Assembly: GCF_028595325.1 (NCBI RefSeq)
Contig: NZ_JAQQXR010000003.1
Location: 372,001-436,000 of the forward strand
Source of the DNA: Janthinobacterium fluminis
GTDB taxonomy: Bacteria; Pseudomonadota; Gammaproteobacteria; Burkholderiales; Burkholderiaceae_D
Length of the DNA stretch: 64,000 nt
Reading direction: 5' to 3'
Shown: positions 50,375 through 57,935 of the stretch, piece by piece
How positions within the stretch are numbered: position 1 is the first letter of the stretch
Layout of the letters: every line of letters begins with the position of its first letter
Notes under the pieces: generated by a model
Databases searched by the model: none
Seen by the model: only the letters and a program-made list of their open reading frames with translations
Told to the model about the DNA's origin: nothing
Position numbers and translations under genes: made by a program

Positions 50375-52396
50375 ATGCCGCAGTGCATTCTTAACATCGC
50401 CCTCGACACCCCGCTGAACGCCTGTTTCGACTACCGCTGGCCGTGCGCGGACGGGGCGCGGCCGCAGGTGGGGCAGCTGGCGCTGGTGCCCTTCGGCCGG
50501 CGCGAGGTGGTCGGCCTGATCGTCGGCGTGGCCGACACCAGTACCGTGCCGGCGGACAAGCTGAAGGACGCGCTGGCCGTGCGCGGCCAGCTGGCGCCGC
50601 TGTCGCCGCAGTGGCTGGCGCTGGCCGGCTTCGCCGCCGACTACTACCAGCGCCCGCTGGGCGAGGTGGCCTTGCCTGGCCTGCCGAAGAATTTGCGCGT
50701 GCTGACGACGGTGGCGCTGGACCGCGCCATCAAGAAGCTGGCCAAGGACGCCAGCGTGCACGACGGCACGCCGCTGGACATGCCGCGCCTGAACGAGGCC
50801 CAGCAGCGCGCGGCCGACGCCATCGGCGGCGCGCGCGGCTTCGCGCCGACGCTGCTGTACGGCGTCACCGGCAGCGGCAAGACCGAGGTGTATCTGCAAG
50901 CCTGCGCCCAGGTGCTGGCGCGCGAGGCGGACGGGCAGATCCTGATCCTCGTGCCGGAGATCAATCTGACGCCCCAGTTGGAGGGCAATATCCGCGCGCG
51001 CTTTCCCGGCGTCATGCTGGCGACGCTGCACAGCAGCCTGTCCGAGGGCGAGCGCATGCTGCACTGGCTGGCCGCCCACGAGGGCAAGGCGCGCATCGTG
51101 CTGGGCACCCGGCTGGCCATCCTCGCCTCGCTGCCGCACTTGCAACTGATCGTCATCGACGAGGAGCACGACCCGTCCTACAAGCAGCAGGAAGGCTTGC
51201 GCTATTCGGCGCGCGACCTGGCCGTGTGGCGCGCCTGGCAACTGGGCATCCCCATCGTGCTGGGCTCGGCCACGCCCTCGCTGGAAAGCTGGCACCACGC
51301 CCAGTCGGGGCGCTACCGCAAGCTGGAGTTGCGCGAGCGGGCCGTCAAGAACGCCGTGCTGCCGCGCGTCAAGCTGCTCGACATGGAGCGCGACCGCCCC
51401 AAGGACGGGCTGACCTCGCACCTGGTGGCGGCGCTGAAGCTGCGCATGGAGCGCGGCGAGCAGTCGCTGCTGTTCCTGAACCGGCGCGGCTACTCGCCGG
51501 TGATTTGCTGCGAATCGTGCGGCTGGATCAGCAACTGCACGCGCTGCACCTCGTTCATGGTGCTGCACAAGCCGGAGCACCGGCTGCGCTGTCACCACTG
51601 CAGCCTGGAGCTGCGCATCCCGCGCCATTGCCCCACTTGCGGCAACGTCGACCTGCAGCCGCTGGGGCGCGGCACCCAGCGCGTCGAGGAAGGCTTGCAG
51701 CAACTGTTCCCCGAGGCGCGCATCCTGCGCATCGACGCCGATTCGACGCGCCGCAAGGGCAGCGCGCAGGCCGCGTTCGACAGCGTGCACCGGGGCGAGG
51801 TCGACATCCTGATCGGCACGCAGATGGTGGCGAAGGGCCACGATTTTAAAAAATTGACGCTGGTCGGCATCCTGAACCCGGACACGGCCCTGTTTTCCCA
51901 GGACTACCGGGCCAGCGAGCGCCTGTTCGCGCAATTGATGCAGGTGGCGGGCCGGGCCGGGCGGGCCGCGCAGAGCGAGGGCGGCAGCGTCAGCGAGGTG
52001 CTGATACAGACCCGCTACGCGCGCCATCCCCTGTACGACGCCGTCGTCAACCACGACTACGACCACTTCGCCGGCGCCTTGCTGGAAGAGCGCGCCCAGG
52101 CGGCGCTGCCGCCCTATCTGTTCCAGGCGCTGCTGCGCGCCGAGGCGCCCGAGCTGGCCACGGCGATCGCGTTTTTGCAGGCGGCGCAGGCTTGCCTGGC
52201 GCACCCGGCCATCACGATCAACGACCCGATACCGATGAGCATGACGCGGGTCCACAACGTCGACCGCGCGCAGTTGCTGGTCGAGTCGGCGTCGCGCCCG
52301 GCCCTGCAGGCGTTTTTGAAGGAATGGCTGGCGGCGCTGCGCGACATGAAAAGCCGCGTCAAATGGTCGCTGGAAGTGGACCCGCTGGATATCTGA
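50375..52396 (+). CDS. priA: Primosomal replication restart helicase PriA
   Basis: The 673-residue 3'-5' helicase reloads the replisome at collapsed forks. It has an N-terminal DNA-binding domain, Walker A GVTGSGKT (163-170), and DEEHDPSYKQQ as motif II. The zinc-binding insertion is CCESCGWISNCTRCTSF with CHHC and CPTCGN. The C-terminal lobe includes GTQMVAKGHDF and QVAGRAGRAAQS. The ATG at 50375 gives MPQCILNIALDTPL. The preceding TTG at 50363 is less likely. Confidence 0.96.
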   Translation: MPQCILNIALDTPLNACFDYRWPCADGARPQVGQLALVPFGRREVVGLIVGVADTSTVPADKLKDALAVRGQLAPLSPQWLALAGFAADYYQRPLGEVALPGLPKNLRVLTTVALDRAIKKLAKDASVHDGTPLDMPRLNEAQQRAADAIGGARGFAPTLLYGVTGSGKTEVYLQACAQVLAREADGQILILVPEINLTPQLEGNIRARFPGVMLATLHSSLSEGERMLHWLAAHEGKARIVLGTRLAILASLPHLQLIVIDEEHDPSYKQQEGLRYSARDLAVWRAWQLGIPIVLGSATPSLESWHHAQSGRYRKLELRERAVKNAVLPRVKLLDMERDRPKDGLTSHLVAALKLRMERGEQSLLFLNRRGYSPVICCESCGWISNCTRCTSFMVLHKPEHRLRCHHCSLELRIPRHCPTCGNVDLQPLGRGTQRVEEGLQQLFPEARILRIDADSTRRKGSAQAAFDSVHRGEVDILIGTQMVAKGHDFKKLTLVGILNPDTALFSQDYRASERLFAQLMQVAGRAGRAAQSEGGSVSEVLIQTRYARHPLYDAVVNHDYDHFAGALLEERAQAALPPYLFQALLRAEAPELATAIAFLQAAQACLAHPAITINDPIPMSMTRVHNVDRAQLLVESASRPALQAFLKEWLAALRDMKSRVKWSLEVDPLDI

Positions 52397-52414
52397 GCCG
52401 CGTCCGCGGCGGGT

Positions 52415-53320
52415 TCAGGCGACGGCGTTCTGCAAGAGGTAGCGCCGGGCGCTGCTGACGATTTGTTCCGACAGCAATTTGGTGAACGGCGCGTCGAGCG
52501 TCCAGGCGTGCCAGCTGAGCGGCACGTCCAGCGTGCGCCCCGGCAGCAGGTCGACCAGGCGCTCCGCCGCCAGCGCTGCGGCGGCCTGCCGCTGCGGCAT
52601 CAAACCATACGCCAGGCTGCCGAGGATGCAGTCGCCCAGGGCCGCCGACACGGGCACGGTGTGGTGCGGGAACTGCGCCTGCATGTCGAGTTCCTGGTGC
52701 AGGAAGCGCGCCAGCAGGCGGCGGTCGCTGACGGCGGCCGGCGCCAGTTGCACGGCGTCGGCGGAAAAGCCGTCGCCGAACCAGTGGCCGGCGAACACCG
52801 GCGTGGCGACGCAGACATAGCGCAGCACGCCCAGCGCCGTCACGGTGGTGCCGGCGGCGTTGTCGGCCGGCACTTCCGGCGCGCCGGCGACGCAGCCGAA
52901 CACGCTGCCCTGGCGCACCAGTTGCAGGGCCGTGTCGCTGTCGGCCAGGCGCACGTCGAGCTGGCAGCGCGGCGGCGCCAGCAGCGCCGGCAGGCTGGCG
53001 TGGAACCAGGTGGCCAGGCTGTCGGCGTCGACCGCCAGCGCGATTTCCGGCATGCTGACGCTGTTGCCCAGGTCGATGTCGAGCGAAGCCTCCATCAATT
53101 TCACGTTGCGGTGGTGGGCGATCAGGCGCTGCCCCAGGCCGGTCGGCACAGCCGGCTGGCCGCGCACGATCAGCAGCCGCCCGCTGGCGTCTTCCAGCGC
53201 CTTGATGCGCTGCGACACGGCCGACTGGGTGATGCCCAGCGCCAGCGCGGCCTTCTCGAAACTGCCGTGGCTGGCAACGGCCTCCAGGACGGCGAGCGCG
53301 CGATAATCCAGGTTAGCCAT
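52415..53320 (-). CDS. ArgP-family LysR regulator
   Basis: The 301-residue regulator has the N-terminal helix-turn-helix DYRALAVLEAVASHGSFEKAALALGITQSAVSQRIKALE, characteristic of the ArgP/LysG branch. The co-inducer domain follows. ArgP proteins usually control a lysine/arginine exporter (argO/lysE); none is adjacent here. It is divergent from the disulfide reductase gene with a LysR-type box between, so that gene is a candidate target. The ATG at 53320 is chosen over an in-frame GTG at 53329. Confidence 0.88.
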   Translation of the reverse strand: MANLDYRALAVLEAVASHGSFEKAALALGITQSAVSQRIKALEDASGRLLIVRGQPAVPTGLGQRLIAHHRNVKLMEASLDIDLGNSVSMPEIALAVDADSLATWFHASLPALLAPPRCQLDVRLADSDTALQLVRQGSVFGCVAGAPEVPADNAAGTTVTALGVLRYVCVATPVFAGHWFGDGFSADAVQLAPAAVSDRRLLARFLHQELDMQAQFPHHTVPVSAALGDCILGSLAYGLMPQRQAAAALAAERLVDLLPGRTLDVPLSWHAWTLDAPFTKLLSEQIVSSARRYLLQNAVA

Positions 53321-53348
53321 AAGCTGCACTTATATGAAGTTGAAAGGG

Positions 53349-53363
53349 ATTAGCCATACTAAT
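53349..53363. promoter_or_regulatory. LysR-type T-N11-A box
   Basis: ATTAGCCATACTAAT is a perfect ATTAG-N5-CTAAT dyad with the T-N11-A signature, 29 bp upstream of the LysR gene start. A second perfect palindrome, CTTGCCGGCAAG, lies at 53379-53390. Confidence 0.6.
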
Positions 53364-53473
53364 GCTTTCTTGCCGGCAAGTAAAACCTAATTTACGGCAG
53401 AAGAGTAGTATTCATGAGGGGCGATACGCGGCCGCGGCCTGGCGCGGCGTTGATGCAAATCAAAAGGAGCGCA

Positions 53474-54913
53474 ATGGAAACGCTACAAGTGGACGTCGCC
53501 ATCATCGGCGCCGGTACGGCGGGCATGACGGCTTACCGGGCCGCGCGCGCCCACGGCAAGCGCGTCGTGATGATAGAGGGCGGCCCCTACGGCACCACCT
53601 GCGCGCGCGTCGGCTGCATGCCCAGCAAGCTGCTGATCGCCGCGGCCGAGGCGGCCCACGCCGTGGCCGCCGCGCCGGCCTTCGGCGTGCATGCCGGCCC
53701 CGCGCGCATCGACGGCGCGGCCGTGATGGCGCGCGTGCGCGGCGAGCGCGACCGCTTTGTCGGCTTCGTCGTCGACAGCGTCGAGGCCATGCCGGCCGGG
53801 GACAGGCTGCGCGGCCACGCCCGCTTTCTCGGCCCGCGGCGCCTGCAGGTGGACCGGCACACCGTGGTCGAGGCCGGCAGCATCGTCATCGCCACCGGCT
53901 CCAGCGCCATCGTGCCGGAGGCGTGGCGGGCGGCCGGCGAGCGCGTCATCGTCAGCGACGCCGTGTTCGACTGGACCGGCCTGCCGGCCTCGCTGGCCGT
54001 CGTCGGCAGCGGCGTCATCGGCCTGGAGCTGGGCCAGGCCCTGCACCGGCTGGGCGTGCGCGTGAGCGTGTTCGCGCGCGGCTCCAGCGTGGCCCAGCTC
54101 AGCGACCCGCTGCTGCTGCAGACGGCCGCGCGCACCCTGTCCGGCGAGCTGGACCTGCGTTTCCAGACCCGCATCGCCGGCGTCGGCCGCGACGGCGACG
54201 CGGCCGTGGTGCGCAGCGTCGACGCCGGCGGCGCGGAGCGCAGCGAGCGCTTCGACTATGTGCTGGCGGCCATGGGACGGCGCCCGAACGTCGGCCAGCT
54301 GGACCTGGAGCTGGCCGGGCTGGCGCTGGACCGGCGCGGCGTGCCGCTGTACGACCGCGCCACCATGCAATGCGGCGACAGCGCCATCTTCATCGCCGGC
54401 GACGCCGACGACGAGCGCCCCGTCTTGCCGGAGGCGGCCGACCAGGGCCGCATCGCCGGCGACAACGCGGCCCGCTACCCGGCGCCGCGGGCGGGCCTGC
54501 GGCGCACGCCGCTGGCGGTGGCCTTTTGCGAGCCGCAGATCGCCACCGTGGGGGCGCGCCACAAGGAGCTGTGCCACAGCCACGCCGGCCGCTTCGCCAT
54601 TGGCTCCGTGTCGTTCGAGGACCAGGGCCGCAGCCGCGTCATGCTGCAAAACCGCGGCATGCTGCGCGTCTACGGCGAATTCGGCAGCGGCCGCTTCCTC
54701 GGCGCCGAGATGATCGGCCCCCGTGCCGAGCACATCGGCCACCTGCTGGCCTGGGCCCACCAGGCCGGGCTGAGCGTCGCCGCCATGCTCGACATGCCCT
54801 TCTACCACCCGGTCGTCGAGGAGGGCGTGCGCACGGCGCTGCGCGAGCTGGCCGTCCACCTGGCCAGGGAGGACGGGGCGCAACCGTGTCAGGATTGCAC
54901 GCCGGGCGCATAA
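53474..54913 (+). CDS. FAD-dependent disulfide reductase (dihydrolipoamide dehydrogenase-like)
   Basis: The 479-residue protein has an FAD Rossmann motif (VAIIGAGTAGMTA) and the redox-active pair C43/C48 in TTCARVGCMPSK. An NAD(P) Rossmann motif (VVGSGVIGLELGQAL), IFIAGDADD, and the C-terminal dimer region YHPVVEEGVRTAL follow. It is not linked to any 2-oxo acid dehydrogenase genes, so it is probably a family member with another substrate. An additional CxxC (C472/C475) lies five residues from the C-terminus. The ATG at 53474 has AAGGAG 5 nt upstream, which decides the start. Confidence 0.9.
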   Translation: METLQVDVAIIGAGTAGMTAYRAARAHGKRVVMIEGGPYGTTCARVGCMPSKLLIAAAEAAHAVAAAPAFGVHAGPARIDGAAVMARVRGERDRFVGFVVDSVEAMPAGDRLRGHARFLGPRRLQVDRHTVVEAGSIVIATGSSAIVPEAWRAAGERVIVSDAVFDWTGLPASLAVVGSGVIGLELGQALHRLGVRVSVFARGSSVAQLSDPLLLQTAARTLSGELDLRFQTRIAGVGRDGDAAVVRSVDAGGAERSERFDYVLAAMGRRPNVGQLDLELAGLALDRRGVPLYDRATMQCGDSAIFIAGDADDERPVLPEAADQGRIAGDNAARYPAPRAGLRRTPLAVAFCEPQIATVGARHKELCHSHAGRFAIGSVSFEDQGRSRVMLQNRGMLRVYGEFGSGRFLGAEMIGPRAEHIGHLLAWAHQAGLSVAAMLDMPFYHPVVEEGVRTALRELAVHLAREDGAQPCQDCTPGA

Positions 54914-55064
54914 ATGTAGACGCCGCCGCCATATTCGGCGATCATCTGTGGCACTGTAAATATTGTCTTGCAGTAAGTAGTATTAAAACTTGCATATGTT
55001 GCCAGACACCGTATTCTAAAAATGCAAGCAGGCTGCGGCAAATGGCGGGAGCTGGGACACAGAG

Positions 55065-56195
55065 ATGGCATTGAAAATACGACGCATTACCGTGAGCGAG
55101 CTCGCGGTGGGGCAGGCGCTGGCCTGGGACGTGCATGGCGAAAGCGGCGGCCTGCTGGTCAAGAAAGGCCATGTGGTCGCCAGCGACAGCCAGCTCGACC
55201 TGTTGCTGGAGCGCGGCTTCATCGAGGCCGACGACGGCCATGCCACGCTGACCTTCGCCGACCCGCCGTCGGCGCTGCGCATGTTGAACCTGGCGCGCGG
55301 CCAGTTGCACCTGGTGCTGGACGACATCGTCGGCGGCGGCCGCGACGCCATCCACGCCAGGCTGGACGCCGTGGCCGGCCTGGTCGAGGAGGCCGTCGAA
55401 CTGGACCGGGACGTGGCGCTGGCCTGCATACTGCTGAACCAGGAAGTGGGCCAGTACGCGACGCGCCACAGCGTCGACACGGCCGTCGTCGCGCTGCTGA
55501 TGGCGCGCGCGCTGAAACTGCCGGCGGCCGAGGCGCGCAGCCTGGTGCTGGCCGCGCTGACGATGAACGTCGGCATGTTGCAGCACCACGAGCGCTTCCA
55601 GTGCACGGCCGCGCCGCTGGCCGGGCCGGACCTGGCCTATCTGCGCGCCCACCCGCAGGCCGGCGTGGATCTGCTGCGGGCGGCCGGCATCGACGACGCG
55701 GCCTGGCTCGACTGCGTGCTGCAACACCATGAAAACGACGACGGCAGCGGCTACCCGCACGGCCGGACGGCGGTGCAGATCGGCGGCGCCGCGAAGATCG
55801 TCATGCTGGCCGACCGCTACTGCGCCCGCGTGTCGGCGCGCAACTACCGCAAGACCATGCTGCCGAACGCGGCCCTGCGCGATATTCTGCTGGAGGGGAA
55901 GGAAACGGTGGACGCGCATCTGGCCTCGGTGCTGCTGCACGAGCTGGGCATCTACCCGATCGGCACCCACGTCAAGCTGCTGTGCGGCGAAGTGGGCGTG
56001 GTGACGCGCCAGGGCGTCAATTCCACCACGCCGCACGTGCTGACCCTGCTCAACCCCTGGGGCAGCAAGCTCGACGTGCCGCTGCGCCGCGACACCAAGA
56101 GCGAGCGCCACGGCATACGCGAAGTGCTGGGCGCCGAACAGGCCGCGCTGAGCTTCCGCCTCGACCAGTTGTGGGGCCGCTCCGCCAGCCTGTAG
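55065..56195 (+). CDS. Degenerate HD-GYP domain protein
   Basis: The 376-residue protein has an N-terminal DUF3391-like segment (IRRITVSELAVGQALAWDVH) and an HD-GYP-type domain. The GYP motif is intact (HHENDDGSGYPHG, 221-233), as are H135 and H196 (RAHPQAG). The usual HD pair of LLHDIGK is replaced by M167-N168 in LTMNVGML. Without the HD pair it is probably not an active cyclic-di-GMP phosphodiesterase and may instead bind the nucleotide. No membrane segment is seen. Confidence 0.88.
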   Translation: MALKIRRITVSELAVGQALAWDVHGESGGLLVKKGHVVASDSQLDLLLERGFIEADDGHATLTFADPPSALRMLNLARGQLHLVLDDIVGGGRDAIHARLDAVAGLVEEAVELDRDVALACILLNQEVGQYATRHSVDTAVVALLMARALKLPAAEARSLVLAALTMNVGMLQHHERFQCTAAPLAGPDLAYLRAHPQAGVDLLRAAGIDDAAWLDCVLQHHENDDGSGYPHGRTAVQIGGAAKIVMLADRYCARVSARNYRKTMLPNAALRDILLEGKETVDAHLASVLLHELGIYPIGTHVKLLCGEVGVVTRQGVNSTTPHVLTLLNPWGSKLDVPLRRDTKSERHGIREVLGAEQAALSFRLDQLWGRSASL

Positions 56196-56200
56196 CGCGG

Positions 56201-56683
56201 CTAGTTCAGCAAGCCGTCCAGGCGGCCCTGGGCGGCCAGTTCGCGCAGGATGCGGATCGTGTCGATGTCGGACTCCTGGTAGGCCGAGCGGCGGAAATCG
56301 TCATACATGGCGTTGGCCGCGTCGGCCGCCGCGTCGTGGCCGTCGTCGTACTGGAAGCGCACCCACAGCGTGTCCGGCGTCGGCGTCTCTATCGTCATCA
56401 CCAGGCTGGACGGGCTGATGTCCTTCTGCGCCGCCACCTCGTAGCGCACCTGCTGCTGCGGCGACAGCAGCACGCGGTCTTCGATGCGCAGCTCGCCGTA
56501 GCGCAGGCTGCGGCTGAAGCCCGTCTCGTCGCGCGCCGTGATGGCGCACTCGTCCAGATGCGGCACGAACAGCATCGGCGACTCGGCGCGCAACACCAGG
56601 CCGCGCCACAGTTGCTCGTGGCTGAGGGAGTCGATCAGCGGATTGAGGGGATCGTTAATTTCGATCAAATGTTCAAATTTCAT
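56201..56683 (-). CDS. DUF1857/SRPBCC-like protein
   Basis: The 160-residue protein starts MKFEHLIEINDPLNPLIDSLSHEQLWRGLVLRAESP and continues with a beta-rich SRPBCC (START-like) pattern (LLSPQQQVRYEVAAQ, SLVMTIETPTPDTLWVRFQYDD). This is the pattern of DUF1857, whose members are small ligand-binding folds of unknown role. It converges with the HD-GYP gene, 5 bp apart. The ATG at 56683 is chosen because upstream frame is non-family. Confidence 0.82.
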   Translation of the reverse strand: MKFEHLIEINDPLNPLIDSLSHEQLWRGLVLRAESPMLFVPHLDECAITARDETGFSRSLRYGELRIEDRVLLSPQQQVRYEVAAQKDISPSSLVMTIETPTPDTLWVRFQYDDGHDAAADAANAMYDDFRRSAYQESDIDTIRILRELAAQGRLDGLLN

Positions 56684-56857
56684 TGGAGTGCCGTCATAGA
56701 AGTGGGAGCGCGCAGCGCCCGTCAGGGCGAATGGTAACGCACAGGCGGGCGGGTCCGGAAGTCGGGACCGGCGAGGCGCAGCCTGTCCGGCCCACGCCGA
56801 TTGTATCAACGATGGCGTGGGCGCCGCTTGCGCCAGCTCTGCGGCCGCGTCCGCAGA

Positions 56858-57256
56858 CTATTTGAAGCGCAGGGAATCGCGCATATTGGACAGATTGTGG
56901 CCGATGCCGCCGGCCACGGCGACCAGCACAAAACCGATTTTTTCAGGGGCGACCTGGAAATACAGCATGGCCAGGATCGACAGGCCGCAGGCGATAATCG
57001 GCAGCCACAAGGTGCTGACCATGGCATGCGCTTCGAATCGGGAGTCGCCTATTTTTTCTTTTCCCGATTCCCTGCCGAATACATGCTTGGAGAGTAATTG
57101 CGAGCTGACGTAGCCGAAAATCAGCGTGGCGGCCGCGGCCCCCGCCCATTTGCGCGCCATCGCATCGGATATGGCGGGGAAAAATGCCAATCCGAAGGCA
57201 AGCAAGGCCAGCACGGAAACCAGCAGGCATAGACGGTCGTGGGATTTCAGGGTCAT
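56858..57256 (-). CDS. Small membrane protein of unknown function
   Basis: The 132-residue protein has three or four predicted membrane helices (LCLLVSVLALLAFGLAFFPAI, KWAGAAAATLIFGYVSSQLL, LWLPIIACGLSILAMLYFQV). I do not recognise the family. It lies 150 bp downstream of the bacteriocin-like gene on the same strand. A role as an immunity protein is possible by position and topology only. The start at 57256 is chosen; an in-frame upstream start would add 34 non-hydrophobic residues. Confidence 0.65.
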   Translation of the reverse strand: MTLKSHDRLCLLVSVLALLAFGLAFFPAISDAMARKWAGAAAATLIFGYVSSQLLSKHVFGRESGKEKIGDSRFEAHAMVSTLWLPIIACGLSILAMLYFQVAPEKIGFVLVAVAGGIGHNLSNMRDSLRFK

Positions 57257-57366
57257 GGGTCGGCTTGGCGAAATAGTTGAAGTGAGGGCGGTGCCGCCAG
57301 CGACACTGTACACCGCTTGCCGTGTCCTGGCGGTGTAAAGGTCGCTGCGGTCAGTCAATTCCGGGA

Positions 57367-57401
57367 ATATGCGAGCGCGTAAAAGAAACGCGCCGGCATA
57401 T
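57367..57401 (-). terminator. Hairpin downstream of bacteriocin-like gene
   Basis: Arms 57367-57380 and 57388-57401 pair at 12 of 14 positions around a 7-nt loop, 5 bp after the bacteriocin-like stop codon. No T-run follows on the - strand, so it may terminate weakly or stabilise the transcript. Confidence 0.45.
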
Positions 57402-57406
57402 ATTAA

Positions 57407-57691
57407 TTACAAGAATATAACTTTTTTCATCAATTCGTCGTTGCCGCCGATGTAGCCGCCGACGATGCCGCCGGCCGACTGGCCATATTTCCCGCCAATG
57501 GCGCCACCCCAGACCGCGCCAATGACGGCGCCGCCCGGACCAAATGCGGAACCGACAAACGCGCCGATGGTGCCGCCCAATGCCCGCCCGCCCATTTGAC
57601 CAGCGACCATGCCCACGGCGGCGCCCACTGCGGCGCCTTCTGCGCTTGCGCCGGAGACAGCGTCAATTTCTTGTAAGGTCAATGTTTGCAT
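57407..57691 (-). CDS. Bacteriocin-like peptide precursor with double-glycine-type leader
   Basis: The 94-residue precursor starts MQTLTLQEIDAVSGA, matching the double-glycine leader pattern (L6, E8, I9, V12, then G14-A15 in place of GG). The remaining ~79 residues are Gly/Ala-rich with GxxxG-like spacing (GAAVGAAVGMVAGQMGG, GGAVIGAVWGGAIGG), as in class II pore-forming bacteriocins and colicin V-type microcins. GAGGAA at 57698-57703 (minus strand) precedes the ATG at 57691 and decides the start; an upstream in-frame extension is less likely. The upstream and start regions are notably AT-rich, suggesting acquisition. No peptidase-containing ABC exporter is in the window. Confidence 0.75.
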   Translation of the reverse strand: MQTLTLQEIDAVSGASAEGAAVGAAVGMVAGQMGGRALGGTIGAFVGSAFGPGGAVIGAVWGGAIGGKYGQSAGGIVGGYIGGNDELMKKVIFL

Positions 57692-57891
57692 AAAATATTC
57701 CTCTATATAGTTATTAAATATCCAAGATGGCTTATTAAATAAGCCTGGGAATATCTTATGGCAATATTCTAAAAAAGAAAACATTTATTTTTTATCAAAT
57801 CCGGCGCCGCGCGAACGCGCCCCCGAACGATTTGGCGGCCGGCTATTTCCGCCCTGCGGGCGCGCCGCGCCGCCGGCCCCGGCCGGGACGC

Positions 57892-57900
57892 TGATACAAT
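57892..57900 (+). promoter_or_regulatory. Candidate extended -10 for rep
   Basis: TGATACAAT resembles an extended -10 element and lies 35 bp before the rep start; no -35 is visible. Confidence 0.4.
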
Positions 57901-57935
57901 GCCCCGTCGTCCGCCCTCCCCGAAAACCATCCCCG

